17,527 nucleotides of DNA from an uncultured Lachnospiraceae bacterium (GTDB lineage: Bacteria; Bacillota_A; Clostridia; Lachnospirales; Lachnospiraceae): the NCBI GenBank assembly GCA_947302185.1, contig CAMYVI010000020.1, forward strand, positions 1-17,527, in the 5' to 3' direction. The first letter of the stretch is position 1. Each line of letters opens with the position of its first letter. Below, piece by piece: positions 1 to 7,179 of the stretch. Position numbers and translations under genes: made by a program. The notes beneath the pieces were generated by a model. That model was not told the origin of the DNA and did no database searches. It saw only the letters and a program-made list of their open reading frames with translations.

Positions 1-138
1 GTCCTTCTTTTACTTCTTTCTATGGGAGCTATGTTATTTCACAGCCCTTTTTTTGCGCCGGAGGAATTAAAGAATGACTCAGCCATGTCATGGTATCGTG
101 AGCAGAATGACAAAGTGATATCGGGAATTACATTTTAG
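1..138 (+). CDS. C-terminal end of an unidentified protein, probably membrane-associated (partial)
   Basis: Reading from base 1, the + strand is open for 45 codons and stops at TAG 136-138. The first 14 or so residues are hydrophobic (V-L-L-L-L-L-S-M-G-A-M-L-F) and could be the end of a membrane helix. A polar tail follows, ending D-K-V-I-S-G-I-T-F. The start lies outside the window and I recognise no family. It overlaps the 3' end of the - strand ligase-like gene by 11 bases, tail to tail, with no hairpin terminator between them. The open frame could be chance, but the helix-plus-polar-tail composition looks like real protein. Confidence 0.5.
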   Translation, partial: VLLLLLSMGAMLFHSPFFAPEELKNDSAMSWYREQNDKVISGITF

Positions 139-1510
139 CATAATCATAGATTATATCAGTCAAAGTTTTTCCGGATAATAAAGCATTTTTCATATCATTA
201 GCCGGTGAAGAGATACGTTCTGCTCTGTCATAAACCGGCTGCAGGTACCTCTCTTCCCCGAAACCGCGCTCCCGGAGACCTTCTTCAGAAAGACATGTTA
301 TTTCTATAAGAAGCCTGCGAAGTTCTGCCTTGTCAAAGAGGTCAGGAATGTGCCCTTTGTTGAACTGGCGTCGAAGTTCATTTGCTGTCAGACCATGGTG
401 ATATAGCACCGTTTCTTTAGCCCACAAATCTTTTAACGCTTCCCGTTTTGCCAATAATCCGAGCTGGAAGGCAGCTCCTGCAAAACTCTGTCCGAGAGGC
501 TGAGTGCAGAGACTTCTGTATTCGATCGTCCCGCGGGCGGTCAGATCAAGGAACTTGTAAGTGCGAAGATACTTGAGATCCGTCTCTTCCGGTTTAAAAG
601 GAAAACTGTAATAGCTGCCGTTTTCAAAGTATTCTCCGGCAATCGTATCGTTTGTAAAGTATTCTACGAGCGGGATGGGCTCGAAGAAAAGATATTTTCC
701 TTCTCGCTCCGTACAGAATAAGCTTGTGTAGGCTATGTACTCAATCAACTCATCGATGCTTTCCGGGACTGCTTCATAACCTCCGACATTTCTCGGATTG
801 ATTCCGTGTGTGCTGTATTCCCAGAGATTGTCACGTATCAGCAGATAGTCCGGTTCGTCCTCAGGCATCATGGAATTGGCAAAGAGAAGCGATTTTAAAG
901 GTTCAAGGAGTGAAAAGACCTGCAGCGTGTCAATCAATTCTTCGGACTTTACGTCGACTTGAATTTGTGAGGCGCTAGCAAATGTTCCGAACTGAGGATA
1001 AGGATGACAGCCTCCTTCTTTCTTCCAGTCACAGCATTTGCCAAGATAGCCCCCTAGCATACGATATCGTCCGTTAGAGATGTAATCTTTGCGACAAGCC
1101 CGATAATAAGGTGTTATTCCGAAACCTGAAATCATATGATGGCCTTTTGCAAGATTCCTGTTCAGATATTCGATATATCTGTGAAAGCGCACATCAACGT
1201 CTGATAGGTTTCGGGCTCTTGCGAAAGAAATCTCAAAGTTATTGTAAGAACAGTCGAAGGAAAACAAGTCTCCGGTGATCGGGTCCTGTGCTTCATGGAG
1301 ATGACCGTTATCATCATATTTCAGCGGTGTAAACCCGAAGTGCATGACAGCGTCGTTCATCGCAGAACGGCTTACGTTGTGGTCTGTGGCTTTGCCTTGA
1401 AGATTTATGATAGGCAGTTCTATCTCGATGCCGGCATAGGTGTCGTTGCGGTTTTCAGTAGGTTTGATGTACTTTTCATAGATCATGGATCGAAGGTGGT
1501 CATTCAGCAT
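128..1510 (-). CDS. Glutamate-cysteine ligase-like protein (ATP-dependent carboxylate-amine ligase)
   Basis: This 460-residue protein resembles the glutamate-cysteine ligase/GCS2-like group, which joins an amino acid to the gamma-carboxyl of glutamate using ATP. Visible support is the N-terminal Y-A-G-I-E-I-E-L-P-I (about residues 25-34), where the acidic pair fits the family's metal- and ATP-binding strand. A later segment, L-T-A-R-G-T-I-E-Y-R-S-L-C-T-Q-P (about 325-340), resembles the late family motif with Glu and Arg. It is cytoplasmic, with no signal peptide or membrane segment. The ATG at 1510 has GGAGG (1517-1521) six bases upstream. No glutathione synthetase or other thiol gene is in the window, so the product could be gamma-glutamylcysteine or another gamma-glutamyl amide. 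The family call is fairly safe; the substrate is not known. Confidence 0.62.
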   Translation of the reverse strand: MLNDHLRSMIYEKYIKPTENRNDTYAGIEIELPIINLQGKATDHNVSRSAMNDAVMHFGFTPLKYDDNGHLHEAQDPITGDLFSFDCSYNNFEISFARARNLSDVDVRFHRYIEYLNRNLAKGHHMISGFGITPYYRACRKDYISNGRYRMLGGYLGKCCDWKKEGGCHPYPQFGTFASASQIQVDVKSEELIDTLQVFSLLEPLKSLLFANSMMPEDEPDYLLIRDNLWEYSTHGINPRNVGGYEAVPESIDELIEYIAYTSLFCTEREGKYLFFEPIPLVEYFTNDTIAGEYFENGSYYSFPFKPEETDLKYLRTYKFLDLTARGTIEYRSLCTQPLGQSFAGAAFQLGLLAKREALKDLWAKETVLYHHGLTANELRRQFNKGHIPDLFDKAELRRLLIEITCLSEEGLRERGFGEERYLQPVYDRAERISSPANDMKNALLSGKTLTDIIYDYAKM

Positions 1511-1563
1511 GGCTTGCCTCCAGTTTTTACATATTAATCATACTAAATCGGTAGGTATAGTGT

Positions 1564-1592
1564 AGATTAACATGGCAGATACAACTTGTCAA
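1564..1592 (-). promoter_or_regulatory. Probable promoter of the ligase-like gene
   Basis: On the - strand a perfect TTGACA (1587-1592) is followed by a 17-base spacer and TAATCT (1564-1569), preceded by TGt as in an extended -10. The predicted start, near 1557, leaves a leader of about 47 bases. The -10 hexamer itself is weak. Confidence 0.5.
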
Positions 1593-1706
1593 TGGCTGTT
1601 ATAAAAGATCCGGATGATCCGGGAATTTCATAAAAAACAATTGCTTAAATACCTGTTCCGCTGTCAGATCGCTTAATAAAATAGTAATTGCAGCGAACCT
1701 TTCCGA

Positions 1707-1735
1707 TTGCCTGAAAAAGAGCAGAGTGGTACAAT
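1707..1735 (+). promoter_or_regulatory. Probable promoter of the thioesterase gene
   Basis: TTGCCT (1707-1712), a 17-base spacer and TACAAT (1730-1735), with TG at 1727-1728 making an extended -10. The gene starts about 57 bases beyond the predicted transcription start. It is divergent from the ligase promoter at 1564-1592. Confidence 0.55.
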
Positions 1736-1798
1736 TCGAAAAAAGACCTGACCCTGTGATATTCAGGGAACAGGATTGTCTTACGGGGGAGAACTTAT

Positions 1799-2215
1799 AT
1801 GAGGCTCGATTTCCTGACTATGCCTGAAGAAAAAATGAAAGAGGCGGTATATGCCCTCGAACGCTGTGAAGCAGATCACGGCCTTACATTCACCGTGCTT
1901 GAAAAAGACAGGGCTGAGGCTGTACTTACGGTCCGCAGAGACCATCTCAACCTGTACAATATGGTATACGGAGGATATGTCTTCAACCTGATGGATGTGG
2001 TTGCAGGCGTTGCAAATATCTGCGGGGGAAATGTCGGTCCGACCGTTTCCGGTAATATAGAATACATCAGCAGCACAAAGGATCAGAGGGAGCTTCGCTG
2101 TGTCGGTACTGTCAGAAAGAGCGGTAAGACATTTTCATATATAGATGTTGAAGTACTCGGAGAAGATGATAAGCTGCTGAGCAAGGGTTCATTTATATAT
2201 TACAATAAAAAATAA
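1799..2215 (+). CDS. PaaI-type hotdog-fold thioesterase
   Basis: The 138-residue length is normal for single-domain hotdog thioesterases of the PaaI/YigI type, which hydrolyse acyl-CoA or related thioesters in the cytoplasm. The signature is the stretch N51-L-Y-N-M-V-Y57-G58-G59 followed by L64-M-D66-V-V-A-G. The family normally has H-G-G on the central helix, with Asp/Glu two turns later. Asp66 is present, but the His position is Tyr57 (codon TAC). V-S-G-N-I-E-Y-I (83-90) matches the next family strand. The start ATG 1799 has GGGGGAG (1785-1791) at 7 bases. It is probably transcribed alone or with the DUF975 gene 116 bases downstream, as no terminator lies between. The family call is solid; the substrate is unknown. 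Confidence 0.8.
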   Translation: MRLDFLTMPEEKMKEAVYALERCEADHGLTFTVLEKDRAEAVLTVRRDHLNLYNMVYGGYVFNLMDVVAGVANICGGNVGPTVSGNIEYISSTKDQRELRCVGTVRKSGKTFSYIDVEVLGEDDKLLSKGSFIYYNKK

Positions 2216-2331
2216 AGTAGCCCTCCTTCTTATATTATTCGTATAAACTAATGTATCGATAAGTACGATATAAAGGGAACTACAGAACCTATCAAGATTA
2301 TGTAGGAATATATTTAGAAGGAGAAATTACC

Positions 2332-3012
2332 ATGTGGGATAGAAAAACCCTTAAGCAGCTTGGAAAAGCAGCCTTTAAAAATAATTACTGGATGTCAGTT
2401 GCAGGAGCAATCATTCTCGGAATCGCTGTCGCCGGCGTGACTACAACATACACTGTCAGCACAGGACAGTCAGTCGGTGAGATGTCACAGGATGTAGGCT
2501 TCATTCTGTCCGTAGTTGCCGGTACTACATCTGTTGTTGCATTACTGCTCAACACATTCGTATTTAAGCCGCTGGAAATCGGCGGAAGACAATTCTTCCT
2601 GAACAACTCGGAAGGACGCGGAAACATCGATGATTTTCTTCAGGGATTCAAAGTCAATTACCTGAATAATGTATTGACTATGTTCCTGAGAGATCTCTTT
2701 GTAGCTCTTTGGACGCTGCTGTTCATTATTCCGGGCATCGTAAAGATGTACGCATACAGTCTGGTTCCGTATATCCTGGCTGAGAATCCGGAAATGAGCG
2801 GTACAGAGGCAATCAAGCTCTCGAACGAGATGATGAAAGGTCACAAATGGAAAGCATTTGTCCTTGATCTTTCCTTCCTTGGCTGGCTGCTTCTTTCCGT
2901 ATTAACATTGGGTCTTGTAGGTATCTTCTTTGCAAATCCGTATGTCTATGCAACAGATGCAGAGCTGTACAAGGCAATTAAAGCTGACTATGAGAATCGT
3001 GTGAATGCGTAA
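2332..3012 (+). CDS. DUF975 family integral membrane protein
   Basis: This 226-residue protein has about four to six hydrophobic segments (near residues 21-40, 55-78, 115-136 and 178-203). It carries the signature I-I-P-G-I-V-K-M-Y-A-Y-S (132-143), then P146 and A150-E-N-P153, then S164-N-E-M-M-K-G, L178-D-L-S-F-L-G-W, and a C-terminal P203-Y-V-Y-A-T-D-A-E-L-Y. These are hallmarks of the DUF975 family, common in Clostridia and lactic acid bacteria and without an established function. AGAAGGAGA (2316-2324) lies 7 bases before the ATG, and a strong terminator (3080-3131) follows. No partner gene suggests a role. Confidence is high for the family and nil for a biochemical activity. Confidence 0.82.
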   Translation: MWDRKTLKQLGKAAFKNNYWMSVAGAIILGIAVAGVTTTYTVSTGQSVGEMSQDVGFILSVVAGTTSVVALLLNTFVFKPLEIGGRQFFLNNSEGRGNIDDFLQGFKVNYLNNVLTMFLRDLFVALWTLLFIIPGIVKMYAYSLVPYILAENPEMSGTEAIKLSNEMMKGHKWKAFVLDLSFLGWLLLSVLTLGLVGIFFANPYVYATDAELYKAIKADYENRVNA

Positions 3013-3079
3013 TCAATAAAGAAATCAGACGGGAAGGCGTTCGATTAATGCCAGCCGGTAAAATAACTTAAATACAAAT

Positions 3080-3131
3080 GCCCCCGGCGGACCAGGATTA
3101 ATATCCTCATGGTCCCCGGGGGCTTTCTTTT
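3080..3131 (+). terminator. Rho-independent terminator, possibly bidirectional
   Basis: Arms GCCCCCGG-C-GGACCA-GGAT (3080-3098) and ATCC-TCA-TGGTCC-CCGGGGGC pair with one single-base and one three-base bulge around loop TAAT, followed by TTTCTTTT. It ends the DUF975 transcript. On the opposite strand the stem is followed by a T-rich stretch, so it may also end the MBOAT/SGNH transcript, whose last stop is at 3147. Confidence 0.88.
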
Positions 3132-3146
3132 ACTAATTCCGCGTGG

Positions 3147-4088
3147 TCATGGCTCCAGCTTTATCATATCAAGGAGTTCGCAGTCCTTGTAGATGTTTCG
3201 AATCTGCTCGTTGTAGTTCTTCTGATTGGCATATTTTCCGGAGAAATGTGTGTCGTCTTCAGATTGAACCGCAGGAAAATAGGTAATCATATTCAGATAA
3301 TCCGGATTGATCTCATAGATTTTTGATTTTTCAAATATTTCTTCGAGCTGCTCTATATCACCGGCTTTTGCCTCCGAAACCGGGCACGGATACAAATGAA
3401 ATGCGACGTTTTTTTCCTTACACATTTCATAAATCTTACAGACATACTGATCTGCCAGCTCAAAATAATAAGATTGCTTATAGCCTTCAGAGTGGTCTTT
3501 TAAAAGATTCATGTAGAGTTTTCTGTTGATTCCGGAACGATCTATCATTCGGACAACCGTAGGATTCAGGAACGGCTCACCGTATACATTGCCGAGGTCG
3601 TCCAGGGTCTTCTGGTCGAGATATTTTAAAGTATCGGTCTCTGTAAACGGAATCACTACATATTGATATCCCCAATCGGTGCTGAAGGTTCTCGCCATAG
3701 ACTTCGGCAGCATCAGAAGAAAAACATCTGAAGCATCCGGATGAGCGTCGAGATATTCTTTTGCCAGTATATACTGTCCTGCTACAGTGATACCGCCGTT
3801 GGATCCGATAATCGCAATATCGGGATTCAGTTTTTGCAGTTTGGAGAACAGTTGATGGCATACACTGTCTCCGATTATCAGTTTTGTAGTCTTGTCAGCG
3901 GATCTCGCTTTTTTTATGTAGGGCTTGATCTCATCCGATCCTGTATCTTCTGAAATGTATGCCGTACTGTCCGTCAACTTTGCCAGAAGGGTCCGGGTCG
4001 TGCCGACCATAGATAAAAAATCAACGAGAACGAGCACAGCCGCAAGTGCAAGTGCGAAAAAAAATGCGTTTATGTAAAACTTCCTCAT
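3147..4088 (-). CDS. SGNH/DltD-AlgX-like membrane-anchored protein, partner of the MBOAT transferase
   Basis: The protein has 313 residues with an N-terminal membrane anchor (about 7-27), placing the rest outside the cell. The body carries SGNH-hydrolase blocks: I-I-G-D-S (71-75, nucleophile Ser75), G-S-N97-G-G (95-99) and D278-D-T-H281 (D-x-x-H), so a complete Ser/Asn/Asp-His set is visible. Proteins of this kind (DltD, AlgJ/AlgX, PatB types) work with MBOAT acyltransferases to place acyl groups on envelope polymers. It lies 129 bases downstream of the MBOAT gene on the same strand. ATG 4088 is chosen because AGGAG (4097-4101) sits 8 bases upstream; an in-frame TTG at 4130 would add 14 residues but has no ribosome binding site. 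The acyl group and the acceptor polymer are unknown. Confidence 0.72.
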   Translation of the reverse strand: MRKFYINAFFFALALAAVLVLVDFLSMVGTTRTLLAKLTDSTAYISEDTGSDEIKPYIKKARSADKTTKLIIGDSVCHQLFSKLQKLNPDIAIIGSNGGITVAGQYILAKEYLDAHPDASDVFLLMLPKSMARTFSTDWGYQYVVIPFTETDTLKYLDQKTLDDLGNVYGEPFLNPTVVRMIDRSGINRKLYMNLLKDHSEGYKQSYYFELADQYVCKIYEMCKEKNVAFHLYPCPVSEAKAGDIEQLEEIFEKSKIYEINPDYLNMITYFPAVQSEDDTHFSGKYANQKNYNEQIRNIYKDCELLDMIKLEP

Positions 4089-4175
4089 CAATTGAACTCC
4101 TGAAAGTGTATTAAATGAAAGCAATGTCAACCAACATCAGGGACGTGCAGCAACGCCGGCGATGATACCGGTTAT

Positions 4176-4191
4176 CTTAATGCTCATTAAG
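4176..4191. repeat. Short inverted repeat between the MBOAT and SGNH genes
   Basis: Arms CTTAATG and CATTAAG are separated by two bases, inside the 129-base spacer of the operon. A second, weaker CCGG/CCGG inverted pair lies just beside it (about 4153-4172). No T-run follows on the coding strand, so it is not a normal terminator. It may be a processing or stability element, or chance. Confidence 0.3.
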
Positions 4192-4217
4192 AAGAAAAAA
4201 CAGTGACATCCGATTCG

Positions 4218-5681
4218 TTAAAAGCGTGTATAAATAAAGGATGAGGCGTCCAAGCCGTAATCGCGGATTATTCCTGTGAGCAGAATCAGGGCGATGAATA
4301 TGTAGATAATCCATCGGAATAATTTGTTCTGCTTGTTCAGCCATCCGGTTATACTGATTTTGTTTTCATGTGCCAGATCCACCAGGAACATGATGAAGAG
4401 CTCGATAAGCAGTACTTTGAACATCCATTTGTCATATCCGACAAGAAACAGATTGCTTTTGAGGCTTGATCTCAGCTGAAAACTTCCCGCAATTTGTTTT
4501 AATATATTAAAAGCGTCCGTGACAGTCGATGCCCTGAAAAAGAGCCACGCGAAATCTACGATGATAAAATTCGGGATGGCATGCAGAAATCTGTAGCTGA
4601 AACAGTCTGTCTTGATATGAGTTTTATCATGGAACGCCTTTTTCAGCGGAGTAATTAATTTTGAAATTATCTGATAGAACCCGTGAATACATCCCCATAG
4701 CATATAAGTCCAGCCGTTACCGTGCCAGATTCCGCTCACAAGGAATGTTAAGAACAAGTTCAGGTACTGTCTTATTTTGCCTTTTCTGTTCCCGCCGAGC
4801 GATATATAGACATAATCCCTGAGCCAGGTCGATAAGCTGATGTGCCACCGACTCCAGAAATCTTTTATATCCTGTGCGAAATAGGGCTGCTTGAAGTTGA
4901 CGATCAGATTGTATCCGAGAGTTTCTGCGATTCCGACAGCGATGTTGCTGTACCCGGCAAAATCCGCATATAGCTGAAGACCGTAGAGGACGACCGCAAA
5001 GCACATTGTGAAACCCGTCTGCTCGGTGTAGGTTTCAAATGCTGCGTCCACTATGACCGCAGCCCGGTTAGCAATCAAGAGCTTCAAAAAATATCCCCAC
5101 AGCATCAGAAGAAGTCCATGCTTTACATTATCATATTCAAATGAAATATCGGATCTGATCTGCTTAAGCAGGTTGTTTCCCCTCTCGATAGGACCGGACA
5201 TGATATTCGGGAAGAATGAGATGAATAATGCATATTTGATGATATTCTTTTCGGGTTCGATTTTTTCTCTGTATACGTCCACCATATATCCTATTGCCGT
5301 CAGAACAAAGAAGGATAAGCCGATCGGAGCTGCGATGCTCATGATGCCTCCGGTGGCGGGATCCGTAATTCCGAAAATTACTTTGAGGCCTTGAGCCCAG
5401 AAATTCCAGAATTTGAACAGGATAAGAATCGCAAGCGAGAAGACGACTCCGAGTGAAAGAATCACTTTACGGTGTTTTGTATTCCCTGCAACGAACAATG
5501 CTGTCAGATAGGAAATGAGCGTTATCAGAAACAATACAGATGTATATTTCAGGCTCCAGCTCGCGTAAAACGAATAGCTTGCAATCAGGAGCCAAACTCT
5601 TTTCAGGACATTCGGCAGGAAATAATAGATTACGAAAACTATTATTAAAAAAGCAAGAAACTTGAATGAAAAAAAGGTCAT
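4218..5681 (-). CDS. MBOAT family membrane O-acyltransferase (AlgI/DltB type)
   Basis: This is a 487-residue polytopic membrane protein. It has the AlgI-type signature: P-N-I-M-S-G-P-I-E-R (about 158-167), F-W-S-R-W-H-I-S-L-S-T-W-L-R-D-Y (about 275-290) and S-G-I-W-H-G (316-321), where His320 matches the conserved MBOAT catalytic His. Such proteins move acyl groups across or within the membrane to sugars, teichoic acids or peptidoglycan. The downstream SGNH protein completes the usual pair. ATG 5681 has AAGGAG (5691-5696) 9 bases upstream. An in-frame ATG at 5714 would add 11 residues, but it has no ribosome binding site and lies at or before the predicted transcription start, so it is rejected. 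No dltA/dltC genes are present, so D-alanylation is not indicated. Family and role as an O-acyltransferase are well supported; the acceptor is not known. Confidence 0.87.
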   Translation of the reverse strand: MTFFSFKFLAFLIIVFVIYYFLPNVLKRVWLLIASYSFYASWSLKYTSVLFLITLISYLTALFVAGNTKHRKVILSLGVVFSLAILILFKFWNFWAQGLKVIFGITDPATGGIMSIAAPIGLSFFVLTAIGYMVDVYREKIEPEKNIIKYALFISFFPNIMSGPIERGNNLLKQIRSDISFEYDNVKHGLLLMLWGYFLKLLIANRAAVIVDAAFETYTEQTGFTMCFAVVLYGLQLYADFAGYSNIAVGIAETLGYNLIVNFKQPYFAQDIKDFWSRWHISLSTWLRDYVYISLGGNRKGKIRQYLNLFLTFLVSGIWHGNGWTYMLWGCIHGFYQIISKLITPLKKAFHDKTHIKTDCFSYRFLHAIPNFIIVDFAWLFFRASTVTDAFNILKQIAGSFQLRSSLKSNLFLVGYDKWMFKVLLIELFIMFLVDLAHENKISITGWLNKQNKLFRWIIYIFIALILLTGIIRDYGLDASSFIYTRF

Positions 5682-5716
5682 AGACAGAAGCTCCTTATAA
5701 CAAGTATCTGACATTT

Positions 5717-5745
5717 ATCATATGAAATATGAATACATCAGTCAA
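5717..5745 (-). promoter_or_regulatory. Promoter of the MBOAT/SGNH operon
   Basis: On the - strand TTGACT (5740-5745), a 17-base spacer and TATGAT (5717-5722). The predicted start near 5710 gives a leader of about 29 bases to ATG 5681 and argues against the upstream ATG at 5714. Confidence 0.65.
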
Positions 5746-5905
5746 AGTTCGGAAAAATAATCAGGTAAGTATATCAGTAAAATGATAAAGAGATTTTATT
5801 ATGAGAATATTTTACCTTAAAGAAGGGAAAGCGTAAATAAAAGCTTTTGCCTGTTCATCTTATGGCTGTAATGAAATCAACAGAATTTTGCGTCAGTTTT
5901 CAAGA

Positions 5906-5943
5906 CGCGCGTATCTCATGACTTAAGTCACGAGTATTGCGCG
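5906..5943. repeat. 38-base imperfect palindrome in the divergent promoter region
   Basis: The perfect core TGACTTAAGTCA (5919-5930) is flanked by CTC/GAG and then CGCGC/GCGCG arms, with mismatches only at A/C and a TAT/TAT internal loop. It lies about 45 bases upstream of the + strand -10. No T-run follows on either strand, so a protein-binding site or a hairpin other than a terminator is more likely. Confidence 0.5.
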
Positions 5944-5983
5944 ATGAAGAATAAAACTTGTAGTGAAATATCGTTGTTATTAA

Positions 5984-5992
5984 TGTTAAAAT
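5984..5992 (+). promoter_or_regulatory. Extended -10 promoter of the HAD gene
   Basis: TGtTAAAAT (5984-5992) with no convincing -35 at normal spacing. A TTGTAG at 5958-5963 would suit only a weaker -10 (TAATGT, 5981-5986). The predicted start near 6000 leaves a leader of about 140 bases. Confidence 0.4.
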
Positions 5993-6022
5993 GGTTACAG
6001 GATCGCGGGAATGCATAAGTAC

Positions 6023-6102
6023 GAAAAGATCTGCAAACGACTTTTGTCGTGTGTATCATAAAAGGCTGTCAGGTGCAGAGGTGCTGTGAGCCGGATCTTT
6101 TC
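6023..6102 (+). promoter_or_regulatory. Structured 5' leader of the HAD gene, apparent three-way junction
   Basis: An outer stem GAAAAGATC/GATCTTTTC (6023-6031 with 6094-6102), extendable by a T-G and a G-C pair, encloses two inner hairpins. One is ACGAC-tttt-GTCGT (6037-6050). The other is GGCT..CAG/CTG..AGCC (6064-6092). The leader ends about 36 bases before the ATG and no terminator follows. The shape suits a riboswitch or other cis-regulatory RNA, but it matches no class I recognise. Pairing was done by eye. Confidence 0.42.
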
Positions 6103-6138
6103 ACTGCATCAGACTCGAATTTATAAGGAAGTCAGATA

Positions 6139-6927
6139 ATGAGACGCAAATATTTTTTCTTCGATATAGACGATACGCTTCTTGTACACGGCGACAGCCT
6201 GGACGGTGACTATGTGCCGGAATCGGCTAAGGAAGCACTCCGCCGCCTTGAGGAAAACGGTCACTTTACGGCGATAGCTACCGGCCGCAGTTACTGCATG
6301 GCCAGACAATATATGAAGGACCTCGGTTTCACGAATATGGTCCACGATGGCGGCAACGGGATTACAATCGACGGGAAAATGCTCGGAATAGAGCCGCTTG
6401 ACTATGAAAAAAGTCTTGCTTTTCTCGATGAGTGCGAGGAAAAAGGGCTTCCCTGGGCCTTTACTCCCGACGACAGCATGTATCGTCTTGCAAAGGACGG
6501 GAGTTTCCAGGGAAAAACAGTAGACCGTTATATGAAAACTAAGATAGTGCCCGGACTCGACCCTCACGATAAAGAAAAATATCCGAAGTTCCATAAGCTT
6601 TTCGTAGCCTGTACAGCCGAGGAGGAAAAAATACTTATTACATTGAAAGATCTTCCTTCAATCCGCTATATACCCACATATTTATTTATTGAACCCATGA
6701 ATAAGGCGAAGGGAATTTACCGCGTTCTTGATTACTTTGGCGCGGAACCGGAGGATGTGGTCGTGTTCGGCGATAACTACAATGACCTGTCCATGTTCAT
6801 GCCGGAGTGGACATCTGTTGCCATGGGGAATGGCGTGCAGGAACTGAAAGAAAGAGCAGACTACGTGACTACCGATGCAGACGATGACGGAATCTACAAC
6901 GCTTGCAGACACTTCGGGTGGATATGA
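6139..6927 (+). CDS. Cof-type HAD hydrolase (HAD-IIB phosphatase)
   Basis: This 262-residue cytoplasmic protein has all four HAD motifs. Motif I is F8-D9-I-D11-D-T-L with nucleophile Asp9 and acid/base Asp11. Motif II is A47-T48-G-R-S. The motif III lysine lies in N188-K-A-K191-G. Motif IV is G211-D212-N-Y-N-D216. The large insertion between motifs II and III is the C2 cap of the Cof/IIB subgroup, which mostly dephosphorylates sugar phosphates, flavin mononucleotide, pyridoxal phosphate and similar small molecules. AAGGAA (6125-6130) lies 8 bases before ATG 6139. No neighbour points to one substrate. The leader upstream is long and structured, which is unusual for a housekeeping phosphatase gene. 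Downstream there is no clear terminator before the lipoprotein promoter. Confidence 0.9.
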   Translation: MRRKYFFFDIDDTLLVHGDSLDGDYVPESAKEALRRLEENGHFTAIATGRSYCMARQYMKDLGFTNMVHDGGNGITIDGKMLGIEPLDYEKSLAFLDECEEKGLPWAFTPDDSMYRLAKDGSFQGKTVDRYMKTKIVPGLDPHDKEKYPKFHKLFVACTAEEEKILITLKDLPSIRYIPTYLFIEPMNKAKGIYRVLDYFGAEPEDVVVFGDNYNDLSMFMPEWTSVAMGNGVQELKERADYVTTDADDDGIYNACRHFGWI

Positions 6928-6990
6928 GGTCTTTTTATATGCTTAAGAAAGCAGAAAAACATACTATTTTCATAAAGTTAAGTTAGGATA

Positions 6991-7018
6991 TTTAAATAAT
7001 GGCATATTCTGTTACAAT
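6991..7018 (+). promoter_or_regulatory. Probable promoter of the 3D lipoprotein gene
   Basis: TTTAAA (6991-6996), a 16-base spacer and TACAAT (7013-7018), with TG at 7010-7011 forming an extended -10. The leader is about 155 bases. Confidence 0.5.
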
Positions 7019-7039
7019 TAGATATGCAATGTAGTTTGT

Positions 7040-7166
7040 TTATCTCAGCGGGTCTCAACTTCCCGATGAGATAATCTCTCCTGAAGGATCCGCAGGGACT
7101 CGGTTCGGATTTATGTCGGCTGACGCTGACTTTAGATCCTGCGCCAAGTCTCACGAGTGAGACTTG
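7040..7166 (+). promoter_or_regulatory. Structured 5' leader of the 3D lipoprotein gene
   Basis: The first hairpin (7040-7074) has 12 paired bases and one mismatch (T-TATCTCA-g-CGGG against CCCG-a-TGAGATA-A). The middle part carries AGGATC and CGCAGG, which overlap in pairing potential with the same downstream GATCCTGCG, so two mutually exclusive stems are possible. A last near-perfect palindrome, CAAGTCTCAC/GTGAGACTTG with two bases between (7145-7166), ends 14 bases before the ATG and abuts the weak ribosome binding site. No known riboswitch class is recognised. Confidence 0.4.
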
Positions 7167-7179
7167 AATAATAAGGAAT

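Larger units (their letters stand above)
5682..6138. other. 457-base divergent intergenic region between the MBOAT and HAD genes
   Basis: I see no coding frame here with both a ribosome binding site and reasonable length. The region holds the - strand MBOAT promoter (5717-5745), a hairpin GCGTC/GACGC (5890-5894 with 5904-5908), a 38-base imperfect palindrome (5906-5943), the + strand extended -10 (5984-5992) and a structured leader (6023-6102). The stretch 5746-5889 is AT-rich and holds nothing I can name. Confidence 0.6.

Noticed and set aside
5682..5714. Longer MBOAT start at ATG 5714
   Set aside because: It has no ribosome binding site and lies at or upstream of the transcription start predicted from the TTGACT/TATGAT promoter.
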